Shown: piece by piece, positions 1 to 8,076 of the stretch
How the letters are laid out: every line of letters begins with the position of its first letter
Numbering within the stretch: position 1 is the first letter of the stretch
From: Streptomyces vietnamensis
GTDB lineage: Bacteria > Actinomycetota > Actinomycetes > Streptomycetales > Streptomycetaceae
Direction of reading: 5' to 3'
NCBI RefSeq assembly: GCF_000830005.1
Contig: NZ_CP010407.1
Location: 5,522,001-5,586,000, forward strand
Length of the DNA stretch: 64,000 nt
The notes under the pieces: generated by a model
Database searches by the model: none
Told to the model about the DNA's origin: nothing
The model's input: the letters and a program-made list of their open reading frames with translations, nothing else
Position numbers and translations under genes: made by a program

Positions 1-1
1 G

Positions 2-454
2 GCGCTCGTCGAGCTCGGGGTCGTACCGGACGTGTCCGGAGCGTTCACGCCCGAGTGGCTCGCCGACGGCGGCCGGGCGTACGTCGAGAAGCACGAGCTG
101 GACCCGGTCGACGCGATCCGCCTCGTCAAGGCGGCCGGCGGCGTCACCGTCTTCGCGCACCCGCTCGCCGTCAAGCGCGGCCAGGTGCTGCCGGAGGCCT
201 CGGTGGCCCGGCTCGCCGAGGCCGGACTCGACGGCATCGAGGTCGACCACATGGACCACGACGAGGCGACGCGGGCCCGGCTGCGCGGACTCGCGAAGGA
301 GCTCGGTCTGCTGACCACGGGCTCCAGCGACTACCACGGCAGCCGCAAGACCTGCCGCCTCGGCGAGTACACCACCGATCCCGAGATCTACGGCGAGATC
401 ACCCGCCGCGCCTCGGGCGCCTTCCCGGTGCCGGGCGCCGGCGGAGCGCGCTAG
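2..454 (+). CDS. PHP-domain metal-dependent phosphoesterase, C-terminal part
   Basis: This is the last 150 codons of a PHP-family phosphoesterase (TrpH/YciV type). The 5' end lies outside the window, since the frame is open to the left edge. Visible metal-site motifs are VFAHP, then GIEVDHMDHDE, and near the C-terminus GSSDYHG, which is typical of the last metal-binding histidine of this family. Family members hydrolyse 3',5'-nucleoside bisphosphates or act as 5'-3' RNA exonucleases in the cytoplasm, using a divalent metal cluster. The N-terminal HxH motif cannot be seen here. The fold assignment is secure; the substrate is inferred. Confidence 0.85.
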   Translation, partial: ALVELGVVPDVSGAFTPEWLADGGRAYVEKHELDPVDAIRLVKAAGGVTVFAHPLAVKRGQVLPEASVARLAEAGLDGIEVDHMDHDEATRARLRGLAKELGLLTTGSSDYHGSRKTCRLGEYTTDPEIYGEITRRASGAFPVPGAGGAR

Positions 455-677
455 CCCCGTCAGGGCCCCTTTCCGCCGCTCCCTCGTGACGGCGGCCGGT
501 CGTCGTGCCCGCCGCCTCCGGAGTGGTGTGCGCCCACCCCCGACTCCGTCTCGCGCCGCCCGTACGGCTCCGTGCCGTGCGCGGCCGGCGTCCTCCCTGC
601 CCTGCCACCGGAATCCTGCATTCCGCCCCCGTAGGGACACACCCCACCGTTCCACCTCTCCCGCAAGGCACCCCACC

Positions 678-1283
678 GTGTTCGACGTCGCCGTCTTCGG
701 CTCGCTGTTCCTCACCCTCTTCGTGATCATGGATCCCCCCGGGATCACCCCGATCTTCCTCGCCCTCACCGCCGGCCGCCCGGCCAAGGTGCAGCGCCGG
801 ATGGCCTGGCAGGCCGTCGCCGTCGCCTTCGGCGTCATCACCGTCTTCGGCATCCTGGGCCAGCAGATCCTGGACTACCTGCACGTCTCCGTCCCCGCGC
901 TGATGATCGCGGGCGGTCTCCTGCTGCTGCTCATCGCGCTCGACCTGCTCACCGGCAAGACCGACGAGCCCAAGCAGACCAAGGACGTCAACGTCGCCCT
1001 CGTCCCGCTCGGCATGCCGCTGCTCGCCGGTCCCGGTGCGATCGTCTCCGTCATCCTCGCCGTGCAGAACGCCGACGGCGTGGCCTCGCAGGTCTCCGTC
1101 TGGACCGCCATCGCCGCCATGCACGTCGTGCTCTGGCTGGCCATGCGGTACTCGCTGCTGATCATCCGCGTCATCAAGGACGGCGGCGTCGTCCTGGTGA
1201 CCCGGCTCGCCGGCATGATGCTCTCCGCCATCGCGGTGCAGCAGATCATCAACGGCGTCACCCAGGTCATCCACAACGCCTGA
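678..1283 (+). CDS. MarC family integral membrane protein
   Basis: A 201-residue membrane protein of the MarC/UPF0056 family, whose usual length is about 200 residues with six predicted membrane helices. The start is placed at the GTG giving VFDVAVFGSLFLTLFVIMDP, because this begins right at the first hydrophobic helix; an upstream in-frame extension would be arginine- and proline-rich and unlike the family. Characteristic segments are the early IMDPPGITPIFLALT and the central LLAGPGAIVSVI stretch. The function is unproven: members were once linked to multiple antibiotic resistance, but this was later disputed. It is followed by a strong terminator hairpin and appears monocistronic. Confidence 0.85.
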   Translation: MFDVAVFGSLFLTLFVIMDPPGITPIFLALTAGRPAKVQRRMAWQAVAVAFGVITVFGILGQQILDYLHVSVPALMIAGGLLLLLIALDLLTGKTDEPKQTKDVNVALVPLGMPLLAGPGAIVSVILAVQNADGVASQVSVWTAIAAMHVVLWLAMRYSLLIIRVIKDGGVVLVTRLAGMMLSAIAVQQIINGVTQVIHNA

Positions 1284-1301
1284 GGCCCTTCAGAACCCAC
1301 T

Positions 1302-1347
1302 GCGCCCCCGTACGGATTCCGCTGCTGCGAAGTCCGTGCGGGGGCGC
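1302..1347. terminator. Bidirectional hairpin terminator
   Basis: A 15-bp stem (1302-1316 with 1333-1347, one G-T wobble) with a 16-nt loop lies between the convergent MarC gene and the small minus-strand gene ending at 1372. It probably ends transcription from both sides. Confidence 0.75.
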
Positions 1348-1371
1348 GGTGCGTGGTGTGGACCCGGCCTG

Positions 1372-1524
1372 TTACGAGGCCGAGGTCTCGGCGGGGCGGA
1401 TCCAGATGCGCTGGCCGATCGCGGCGGCCTGCTGCACGATCCGATTGACGGAGGCGGCGTCCACGACGGTCCGGTCGACGGGCGTGCCGTCGATGTCGTC
1501 GAGTCGCAGGATTTCGAAGCGCAC
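1372..1524 (-). CDS. Conserved 50-residue hypothetical protein
   Basis: A 50-residue ORF starting with GTG (VRFEILRLDDIDGTPVDRTV) and ending in RPAETSAS. A good ribosome-binding site (GGGAGAAG) sits about 5 nt upstream of the start. No membrane segment or known domain is visible. The composition looks like a small folded protein with a central acidic-to-hydrophobic helix (ASVNRIVQQAAAIGQRI). I recall similar short proteins in streptomycetes but know of no function. It is transcribed divergently from the NYN-domain gene. Confidence 0.7.
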   Translation of the reverse strand: MRFEILRLDDIDGTPVDRTVVDAASVNRIVQQAAAIGQRIWIRPAETSAS

Positions 1525-1606
1525 AGGCTTCTCCCTTCGTCTGAGTTGATCCTCCGTGCGGAGAACTGGGTTACGTACGGGTCCAACGACGTGCATCCCG
1601 CAAACA

Positions 1607-1623
1607 TTCCTTACGCTAAGGAA
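1607..1623. promoter_or_regulatory. Palindrome in divergent intergenic region
   Basis: A perfect 7-bp inverted repeat with a 3-nt spacer (TTCCTTA-CGC-TAAGGAA) is followed by an A/T run (AAAATTTTT), which stands out in this GC-rich DNA. It lies between the divergent 50-residue protein gene and the NYN gene. It may be an operator or a promoter-associated site; this is inferred from position and symmetry only. Confidence 0.4.
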
Positions 1624-1698
1624 AATTTTTGGATGGCTAACTACCAGCGGGTAGAGGGTGTGGCGGCCGGGTCCCGAGCGGCGGACAATGAGCCCCGT

Positions 1699-2676
1699 AT
1701 GAACGACGCAGACAGCACCGACGCAGACAGCACCGACACGCACACCACCGCCCAGGTGAACGAGACCGAGACCGACGCCCGCCTGCACGCCTTGGACGCC
1801 CTGGGCGCCCGCCTGGAGCGCACCAATGAGCTCCTGCAGCGGATGCTGGCCGAGGTGGCCAAGACCCCCTCCACCCATGCCATCTTCGTCGACGCAGGTT
1901 ACGTTCATGCTGCGGCCGGGTTGCTGGTGGCGGGCACCGAGGACCGGCGCTCCTTCGACCTCGACGCCGAGGGCCTGATCGAGGCCTTCATCGACAAGGC
2001 CCGCACGATCTTCGCCGACAGCAGACTCCTTCGCGTCTACTGGTACGACGGGGCCCGCCGCCGGATCCACACCCCCGAGCAGCAGGCCATCGCCGAACTC
2101 CCCGACGTCAAGGTCCGCCTCGGCAATCTCAACGCCAACAACCAGCAGAAGGGCGTCGACTCCCTCATCCGCACGGACCTGGAGTCCCTCGCCCGCCACC
2201 GCGCCATCAGCGACGCCGCCCTCGTCGGCGGCGACGAGGACCTCGTCTCGGCCGTCGAGGCCGCCCAGGGCTACGGGGCCCGCGTCCACCTCTGGGGCAT
2301 CGAGGCCGCCGAGGGACGCAACCAGGCCGAGGCGCTGCTCTGGGAGGTCGACAGCCAGCGCACCTTCGAGCTCGACTTCTGCCGCCCGTACGTCACGCGC
2401 CGCCCCGTCACCACGTACGAGAACGAGGGCGAGCCGCCGCCCTCCCGCGAGGAGGTGCGCTTCGTCGGCGCCCAGATCGCCGCGACCTGGCTCGCCGAGC
2501 GCGGCCGGGACCGGCTCGCCGAACTCCTGCCGGGCGCGCCCTATCTGCCGGGGCCGGTCGACCAGGACCTGCTCGTCGAGGCGGAGCGCCTGCTCAGCCG
2601 CTCACTGCGCGGCCACGCCGCGCTGCGGCGCGCGCTGCGCGACGGGTTCTGGCAGCACCTCAAGGCGCAGTACTGA
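1699..2676 (+). CDS. NYN (PIN-like) domain protein
   Basis: A 325-residue protein of the NYN/DUF88 family, a PIN-like fold often acting as an RNA endonuclease. The N-terminal 60 residues are acidic and then form an amphipathic helix (LGARLERTNELLQRMLAEVA), probably a coiled coil. The NYN core begins at THAIFVDAGYVHAAAG, whose Asp is a predicted metal ligand, and continues to ALVGGDEDLVSAVEAAQ, the second acidic cluster. The start chosen is the ATG giving MNDADSTD; an alternative in-frame ATG at 1633 would add 22 residues. The last 17 bases overlap the convergent hydrolase gene. Nuclease activity is inferred from the fold and the conserved aspartates. Confidence 0.8.
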   Translation: MNDADSTDADSTDTHTTAQVNETETDARLHALDALGARLERTNELLQRMLAEVAKTPSTHAIFVDAGYVHAAAGLLVAGTEDRRSFDLDAEGLIEAFIDKARTIFADSRLLRVYWYDGARRRIHTPEQQAIAELPDVKVRLGNLNANNQQKGVDSLIRTDLESLARHRAISDAALVGGDEDLVSAVEAAQGYGARVHLWGIEAAEGRNQAEALLWEVDSQRTFELDFCRPYVTRRPVTTYENEGEPPPSREEVRFVGAQIAATWLAERGRDRLAELLPGAPYLPGPVDQDLLVEAERLLSRSLRGHAALRRALRDGFWQHLKAQY

Positions 2677-3541
2677 CCTTCGTGTTCGTCCGCTCCCAGA
2701 AGCCGGTGAGGTGGTCCGCCAGCTCCTGGGCGTGCGACACGTTCGGGGAGTGCCCGGCGCCCGCCACCACCGTGTGGTGCGCGCCGGTACGGGCGGCGGC
2801 CGCCGCCAGGGCCGCCGGCGCCCAGACCATCTCGTCCGAGCCGTACGCGAAGTGCAGCGGCGTCCGCAGCGCGGCCAGCTCCTCCGTACCGTCCTGACGG
2901 TCGAGCAGCAGCCGTCCGGCGCCCGCGAGTTGGGCGATCCGGGTACGCATCCAGCGCCGCTGCAGGAAGCCCGTGAGCTCCGGCGTGTCACCCGTCGCCG
3001 GCTCCTCGCCCCGGCTGTCCAGCCAGCACATCGCCTGCCACACCCGCTCCTTCGGCAGCACCGCGTTCGCGGCGCGCAGCACCCGCACCCGGATCCGCTG
3101 CGGCCGGGCGACCCGGCCGGGGCCCGAGGAGAGCAGGGTGAGCGAGCGGAAGGCGTCCGGCGCGAGGACGGCCGCCGCGCGCGCCACCAGGCCCCCGAAC
3201 GAGTGGCCGACCAGATGCACGGGGCCGTCCCCGAGGGCCGCGGCCTGCGCCACCGCGTCGAGCGCGAGCGCCTTGCGGCGGTAGGCGGCCCGGCCCCGGG
3301 GGCCCGGCGTCTCGTTCTGGCCGCGCCCGTCCACGGCCACCGCCCGGTATCCGGCCTCGCTCAGCGGCCCGAGCAGTTCGATGAAGTCCTCCTTGCTGCC
3401 GGTGTACCCCGGCAGCAGCAGCACCGTGCCCCGCCACTCGCCCGCGGGCTCCGCGTCGAGCACGGCGAACCGCCCGCGCGCGGTCTCCAGCCGGTGGGCA
3501 CGGGCGCGGGGCGGCAGGACGAGGGAACGCGGCTTGCTCAT
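2660..3541 (-). CDS. Alpha/beta hydrolase
   Basis: A 293-residue cytoplasmic alpha/beta hydrolase. The nucleophile elbow is GHSFGGL, the oxyanion region is LLLPGYTGSKEDF, the acid turn is in YGSDEMVWAP, and the catalytic histidine is in GAGHSPNVSH. The order and spacing fit a complete Ser-Asp-His triad, so the enzyme is probably active as an esterase or C-C hydrolase; the substrate is unknown. A TACAGT hexamer lies 6 nt before the ATG and no Shine-Dalgarno sequence is obvious, which suggests a leaderless transcript. The 3' end overlaps the NYN gene tail to tail. Confidence 0.82.
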   Translation of the reverse strand: MSKPRSLVLPPRARAHRLETARGRFAVLDAEPAGEWRGTVLLLPGYTGSKEDFIELLGPLSEAGYRAVAVDGRGQNETPGPRGRAAYRRKALALDAVAQAAALGDGPVHLVGHSFGGLVARAAAVLAPDAFRSLTLLSSGPGRVARPQRIRVRVLRAANAVLPKERVWQAMCWLDSRGEEPATGDTPELTGFLQRRWMRTRIAQLAGAGRLLLDRQDGTEELAALRTPLHFAYGSDEMVWAPAALAAAAARTGAHHTVVAGAGHSPNVSHAQELADHLTGFWERTNTKVSTAP

Positions 3542-3547
3542 ATCTGG

Positions 3548-3553
3548 ACTGTA
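3548..3553 (-). promoter_or_regulatory. Candidate -10 element of leaderless hydrolase gene
   Basis: TACAGT read on the minus strand is 6 nt from the hydrolase ATG at 3541. This is the TANNNT spacing seen at leaderless starts in streptomycetes. No clear -35 box was found. Confidence 0.45.
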
Positions 3554-3574
3554 ACGGCGCGCGGGGGAGACGGC

Positions 3575-3612
3575 CGAGCGGCCCGGTCCCTGGGGAGGGA
3601 CCGGGCCGCTCG
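3575..3612. terminator. Terminator downstream of DEAD-box helicase
   Basis: A perfect 17-bp stem (3575-3591 with 3596-3612) with a GGGG loop lies just past the stop codon of the minus-strand helicase gene and upstream of the hydrolase start. It should insulate the two genes. Confidence 0.75.
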
Positions 3613-3629
3613 GGCGCTGCGGGTGGCGG

Positions 3630-6401
3630 TCAGCTCTCGGGCTGCGCCGCCGCCTTCTTGGTGGTGCGGCGGCGCGGCGCGGCCTTCTTCGGGGCCTCCT
3701 CCGTCGCCGGTGCCTCGACCTCGGCGGCCGCGGCCTTCTTGGTCGTACGGCGGCGGGCCGGGGCCTTCGGCTCGGTCTTCGGCTCGGAGGCGTCGGGCGC
3801 CTCCGCCGCGACCGCCTTCTTGGCGACCGTCTTCTTGGCCGCGCGGCGACGGGGAGCCTTGGGGGCCTCCTCGGCAGCCGGTGCCTCGACGGCAGCCGGT
3901 GCCTCGACGGTCTCGGCGACCGGCTCGGCCACGGCCTTCTTGGTCGTACGGCGGCGAGGCGCGGCCTTCTTCGGCGCCTCCTCCACGACCGGCTCGGCGA
4001 CCGGGGCGGCGGCCGGAGCGGCCACGATGATGACCTCGCCGGTGGACTCGGCGGTCACCGGCGAACCGGCGGGCCGACGGGCCGTACGGCGGCGGCGCGG
4101 CGCGGGCTCCTCCGCGACCGGCTCGACGACCGGCTCGGCGACCGGGGCCTCGACCACCGGCGCCTCGGCGGTCACCGGCGAACCGGCGGGCCGACGGGCG
4201 GTACGGCGACGACGCGGCGCGGGGACCTCGGCGACCGGGGCCTCGGCGACGGGCTCGACCACCGGGGCGGCGACGGGCTCGACGACCGGCTCGGCCACCG
4301 GGGCGGCGGCCACGGCCTCGACGACGGGCTCGGCGACCGGCTCGGCCACGGCCTTCTTGACCGTGCGGCGGCGCGGGGCCTTCTTCGGCTCCTCCGCCTT
4401 CGGCTCCTCGACGACGACCGGAGCCGCCTCGACGACCGGCGCCTCGACGGCCCGCTGGGCCATCAGGGCCACCGCGGCGCTCTCGGGCGTCTGGAACGAC
4501 ACGGTCTCCTCGACCGGACGCACCACCCGGGCACGGCGGCGGCGCGGGGCCGGAGCCGGGGCCGCGGGGGCCCGGTCGACCGGAGCGGCGGCCGGCACGG
4601 CCTCGGGCCGTGCGGCGGCACGGGTACGGCGACGGGGGGCCTTCGGCTCCTCGACGACCGGCGCCGTGGCGGCGGGCGCCTCGACGACCGGCTCCTCGAA
4701 GACGGGCGCCTTCACGGTGCGCGCCCTGGTGGCGGCCGCGGCCTCGACGACCGGCGCCGTGGTGGCGGCCGGGGCCTCGAAGGCAGGCGTCTTCACGGCC
4801 TGCGCCGTGACGGTGGCCGGAGCCTCGGCGACCGGCGCCTTCGCGCGGGCCGGGGCCTCGGCGACCGGAGCCGTCGTGGTCGCCTGGGCCGCGATCGGTG
4901 CGCTCACGCGGGTGCGGCGGCGACGGCGCGGGGTGCGCGGGCCGGACTCGACGGGGGTCTCGTCCGCCGGGGTCTCGACGGCCGGGGCCGCCGACGCCGG
5001 GGCGTCACCGAGCTCGCTGCCGCTGCGGGTGCGGCGACGCTGGCGCGGGGTCCGCGTACGGGCCGGGCGCTCCTCGGTCTTCTCCGCGGCCTTCGGGCCA
5101 CGGCCACGGCGGCCGCCGGGCTCGCCCAGGTCCTCCAGCTCCTCCGCGCCCAGACCCGCGCGGGTCCGCTCGGCGCGGGGCAGGATGCCCTTGGTGCCCG
5201 CCGGGATGTCCAGCTCCTCGTAGAGGTGCGGGGACGAGGAGTACGTCTCGACCGGCTCGTGGAAGTCGAGGCCGAGCGCCTTGTTGATGAGCTGCCAGCG
5301 CGGGATGTCGTCCCAGTCGACCAGCGTCACCGCCGTACCCTTCGCACCCGCGCGGCCGGTGCGGCCCACGCGGTGGAGGAAGGTCTTCTCGTCCTCCGGC
5401 GACTGGTAGTTGATGACGTGCGTGACGCCCTCGACGTCGATGCCGCGCGCGGCGACGTCGGTGCAGACCAGCACGTCGACCTTGCCGTTGCGGAAGGCGC
5501 GCAGCGCCTGCTCGCGGGCGCCCTGGCCGAGGTCGCCGTGGACGGCGCCGGAGGCGAAGCCGCGGCGCTCCAGCTGCTCGGCGATGTCGGCCGCCGTGCG
5601 CTTGGTGCGGCAGAAGATCATCGCGAGCCCGCGGCCCCTGGCCTGCAGGATGCGGGAGACCATCTCCGGCTTGTCCATGTTGTGCGCGCGGTAGACGTGC
5701 TGCTTGATGTTGGCGACGGTCGCGCCCTCACCGTCGGGCGAGGTGGCCCGGATGTGGGTGGGCTGCGACATGTAGCGGCGGGCCAGGCCGATGACCGCGC
5801 CCGGCATGGTGGCCGAGAACAGCATGGTCTGGCGCTTCGCCGGAAGCATGTTCATGATCTTCTCGACGTCGGGCAGGAAGCCCAGGTCGAGCATCTCGTC
5901 GGCCTCGTCGAGGACGAGGACCTTCACGTGCGAGAGGTCGAGCTTGCGCTGGCCGGCCAGGTCGAGGAGACGGCCGGGGGTGCCGACGACGACGTCGACG
6001 CCCTTCTGGAGCGCCTCGACCTGCGGCTCGTACGCCCGGCCGCCGTAGATCGCGAGCACGCGGACGTTGCGCACCTTGCCGGCGGTCAGGAGGTCGTTGG
6101 TGACCTGCTGGCACAGCTCGCGGGTGGGGACGACGACGAGCGCCTGCGGGGCGTCGGTCAGCTCCTCGGGCTTGGCCCGGCCGGCCTCGACGTCCGTCGG
6201 GACGGTGACGCGCTCCAGGATGGGGAGGCCGAAACCGAGGGTCTTGCCCGTACCGGTCTTGGCCTGGCCGATGACGTCGGTGCCGGTGAGGGCGACCGGA
6301 AGGGTCATCTCCTGGATGGGGAAGGGGGTGACGATGCCGACGGCCTCAAGTGCCTCGGCCGTCTCAGGGAGGATTCCGAGTTCTCGGAAAGTCGTAGTCA
6401 G
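3630..6401 (-). CDS. DEAD-box RNA helicase with long basic repeat tail
   Basis: An ATP-dependent RNA helicase of the RhlE/DeaD group, 923 residues if begun at the CTG at 6401. Motifs: Q motif (FRELGI...TPFPIQ, residues 5-30), Walker A AKTGTGKT (47-54), PTRELC, TPGRLLDL, DEAD (165-168), SAT, and HRVGRTGRAG at about 345. From about residue 430 the protein is a 490-residue low-complexity tail of Ala/Val/Pro/Glu segments punctuated by basic blocks such as APRRRTTKKA, resembling histone H1-type tails. No ATG, GTG or TTG occurs in frame between the upstream stop and the Q motif. The ATG at 6308 would delete the Q motif, so CTG with AGAAGAGG upstream is preferred. Probable role: RNA remodelling, ribosome assembly or cold adaptation. 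Confidence 0.88.
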   Translation of the reverse strand: MTTTFRELGILPETAEALEAVGIVTPFPIQEMTLPVALTGTDVIGQAKTGTGKTLGFGLPILERVTVPTDVEAGRAKPEELTDAPQALVVVPTRELCQQVTNDLLTAGKVRNVRVLAIYGGRAYEPQVEALQKGVDVVVGTPGRLLDLAGQRKLDLSHVKVLVLDEADEMLDLGFLPDVEKIMNMLPAKRQTMLFSATMPGAVIGLARRYMSQPTHIRATSPDGEGATVANIKQHVYRAHNMDKPEMVSRILQARGRGLAMIFCRTKRTAADIAEQLERRGFASGAVHGDLGQGAREQALRAFRNGKVDVLVCTDVAARGIDVEGVTHVINYQSPEDEKTFLHRVGRTGRAGAKGTAVTLVDWDDIPRWQLINKALGLDFHEPVETYSSSPHLYEELDIPAGTKGILPRAERTRAGLGAEELEDLGEPGGRRGRGPKAAEKTEERPARTRTPRQRRRTRSGSELGDAPASAAPAVETPADETPVESGPRTPRRRRRTRVSAPIAAQATTTAPVAEAPARAKAPVAEAPATVTAQAVKTPAFEAPAATTAPVVEAAAATRARTVKAPVFEEPVVEAPAATAPVVEEPKAPRRRTRAAARPEAVPAAAPVDRAPAAPAPAPRRRRARVVRPVEETVSFQTPESAAVALMAQRAVEAPVVEAAPVVVEEPKAEEPKKAPRRRTVKKAVAEPVAEPVVEAVAAAPVAEPVVEPVAAPVVEPVAEAPVAEVPAPRRRRTARRPAGSPVTAEAPVVEAPVAEPVVEPVAEEPAPRRRRTARRPAGSPVTAESTGEVIIVAAPAAAPVAEPVVEEAPKKAAPRRRTTKKAVAEPVAETVEAPAAVEAPAAEEAPKAPRRRAAKKTVAKKAVAAEAPDASEPKTEPKAPARRRTTKKAAAAEVEAPATEEAPKKAAPRRRTTKKAAAQPES

Positions 6402-6793
6402 GGTGCTGCCTCTTCTGTGAGACGCGGCGCGAGGCGAACGAAGGGGGTCTCACCGTGCCGGGATCTTCCGGGGGATCAGGGGAGATCGCCGCCGGGTGGC
6501 ACGGGACCACTGCCGTCGCTCGAGCGTCGTACCGCTGAGGGTGACCCTTCCGCGGGTCCGCCGGAAGGGCTGTCGGGCCGGAGCCGATCGGGCCACCGAC
6601 CGGGCATCCTCATTCATGAGTCGGCCCACCGAATACGTCCGAACGTGCGAAAGCATGTCCGCATACTCAGCAGGCGCCTTACCACTGTACCCCGGATTCG
6701 CGCATGTGTGTTGGGAGAAATCGTGATGAGGGCACGGTCACACTGACTGACCAGGGCCTTCCCGGGCCCCGCGAGCGGGCTATTGTGCGCTGC
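6402..6793. other. Divergent intergenic region, probable long helicase 5' UTR
   Basis: These 392 bases separate the divergent helicase and ferritin-like genes. On the minus strand a TACAGT hexamer at 6684-6689 could be a -10 box, giving a helicase leader of about 270 nt. Long leaders are common in cold-regulated DEAD-box genes. A 68-codon arginine-rich minus-strand frame inside it (6450-6656) is not convincing as a gene. I see no RNA family I can name. Confidence 0.35.
6781..6786 (+). promoter_or_regulatory. Candidate -10 element of leaderless ferritin-like gene
   Basis: TATTGT lies exactly 7 nt before the ATG at 6794, with no Shine-Dalgarno sequence, so transcription probably starts at the start codon. 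Confidence 0.5.
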
Positions 6794-7516
6794 ATGGAGA
6801 CGCCTGACAACGCCACACCCACCGGGATCGCCGCCAAGGACTGGGCGGAGGCTTCCGCCGAGCCGCAGTACCGCGCCGCCGTGATCGACCTCCTCGGCGC
6901 CCTCGCCTACGGCGAGCTCGCGGCCTTCGAGCGGCTCGCCGAGGACGCCAAGCTGGCGCCGACCCTCGCGGACAAGGCGGAGCTGGCGAAGATGGCCTCG
7001 GCCGAGTTCGCCCACTTCGAGCGGCTGCGGGACCGCCTCGCGGCCGTCGACGCCGAGCCGACCTCGGCCATGGAGCCCTTCGCGAAGGCGCTCGACGACT
7101 TCCACCGCCAGACCGCCCCGTCGGACTGGCTGGAGGGCCTCGTCAAGGCGTACGTGGGCGACTCGATCGCCAGCGACTTCTACCGGGAGGTCGCGGCCCG
7201 GCTCGACTCCGACACGCGCGCACTCGTCCTCGCGGTGCTCGACGACACCGGCCACGGCAACTTCGCGGTGGAGAAGGTCCGCGCGGCGATCGAGGCCGAC
7301 CCGCGCGTCGGCGGCCGGCTCGCGCTCTGGGCGCGCCGCCTGATGGGCGAGGCGCTCTCCCAGGCCCAGCGCGTGGTCGCCGAGCGCGACGCGCTGTCGA
7401 CGATGCTCGTCGGCGGCGTGGCGGACGGCTTCGACCTCGCGGAGGTCGGCCGGATGTTCTCCCGGATCACCGAGGCGCACACCAAGCGCATGGCCGCGCT
7501 GGGGCTCGCGGCCTGA
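6794..7516 (+). CDS. Ferritin-like (MiaE-type fold) protein
   Basis: A 240-residue all-helical protein of the ferritin-like superfamily related to tRNA hydroxylase MiaE. Possible di-iron ligand motifs are AYGELAAFERL, ASAEFAHFERL, DSIASDFYREV and DDTGHGNFAVEK, supplying the Glu and His residues expected of a four-helix di-iron centre. A homologue sits next to the rhlE helicase in mycobacteria (Rv3210c, recalled), as here. The substrate is unknown: a real MiaE hydroxylase role is possible but not shown. The start is chosen because TATTGT precedes the ATG at leaderless spacing. Confidence 0.78.
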   Translation: METPDNATPTGIAAKDWAEASAEPQYRAAVIDLLGALAYGELAAFERLAEDAKLAPTLADKAELAKMASAEFAHFERLRDRLAAVDAEPTSAMEPFAKALDDFHRQTAPSDWLEGLVKAYVGDSIASDFYREVAARLDSDTRALVLAVLDDTGHGNFAVEKVRAAIEADPRVGGRLALWARRLMGEALSQAQRVVAERDALSTMLVGGVADGFDLAEVGRMFSRITEAHTKRMAALGLAA

Positions 7517-7539
7517 GGTCCTTCGGACGGGTGCGCCGG

Positions 7540-7809
7540 TCAGACCACGGCTGATCGGCGCAGTCGGCGCGAGGCCGGGCGGATCAGCAGCGAGAGCAGC
7601 ACCGCCGCCACAGCCACGGCGCCGATCAGGGTGGCGAGGAAGTGGCCGGGGCCGAGCGCCCCGTGGGTGACGAGCGCACCGAACACCCCGCCGAGCGCTC
7701 CGGTGGCGAGGACTCTTCCCCGGGCGGGGAGGCGGTCGGCCAGCCGCTGGACGGCGGCCCAGGCCAGGGCGAAACCGAGCAGCGCGGAACCGAGGGCTTC
7801 CAGGAACAC
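7540..7809 (-). CDS. Small two- or three-helix membrane protein
   Basis: An 89-residue protein starting with GTG (VFLEALGSALLGFALAWAAV). It has a membrane helix at residues 3-20, a second hydrophobic Gly/Ala-rich segment (GALGGVFGALVTHGALG), a third at 60-78 (LIGAVAVAAVLLSLLI), and a basic tail RPASRRLRRS. A GAGGTG ribosome-binding site is present. I do not recognise a family with a known function. It is convergent with the ferritin-like gene, with only 23 bp between the stops. Confidence 0.65.
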   Translation of the reverse strand: MFLEALGSALLGFALAWAAVQRLADRLPARGRVLATGALGGVFGALVTHGALGPGHFLATLIGAVAVAAVLLSLLIRPASRRLRRSAVV

Positions 7810-7923
7810 GGCGGATCACCTCGCGAGGGGTGCGGGGCAGGTGGTGCGGTCAAGGGCGTCCTACCCCCGGTGTCCGGAACGCAATCCTCCCGCACCCCCT
7901 GACGTGGCCATACGGGTCATACG

Positions 7924-8060
7924 GGCATACGAAAGGCCCGGCGGGGCCGCCGGCGGGCTTGTACGGACTCATACGAAGGCCCGGCGGACCACCGGCGGGC
8001 TTGTACGGACTCAACTCATACGAAAGGCCCGGTGGACCGAAGCGGTCCACCGGGCCTTTC
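7924..8060. repeat. Three tandem terminator-like repeat units
   Basis: Three imperfect copies of a unit of about 45 bp begin at 7926, 7970 and 8017. Each starts with CATACGAA(A)GGCCCGG, and the first two end with GCGGGCTTGTACGGACTC. The third copy forms a perfect terminator hairpin. The array lies between the divergently placed small membrane gene and the end of the DUF3107 gene and codes for nothing evident. Confidence 0.7.
8023..8059. terminator. Terminator of DUF3107/TetR genes
   Basis: A perfect 17-bp stem (8023-8039 with 8043-8059) with an AAG loop and AAA/TTT ends is placed right after the stop of the minus-strand DUF3107 gene. Confidence 0.8.
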
Positions 8061-8076
8061 CCGTCCGATCCCGGGC

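Noticed and set aside
678..1283. Start of the MarC gene at 486
   Set aside because: The extra 64 residues would be Arg/Pro/Ser-rich and unlike the family. The GTG at 678 begins at the first membrane helix.
6450..6656. 68-codon minus-strand ORF upstream of the helicase
   Set aside because: Arg/Ser-rich with no ribosome-binding site or conserved look. It is more likely part of a 5' UTR.
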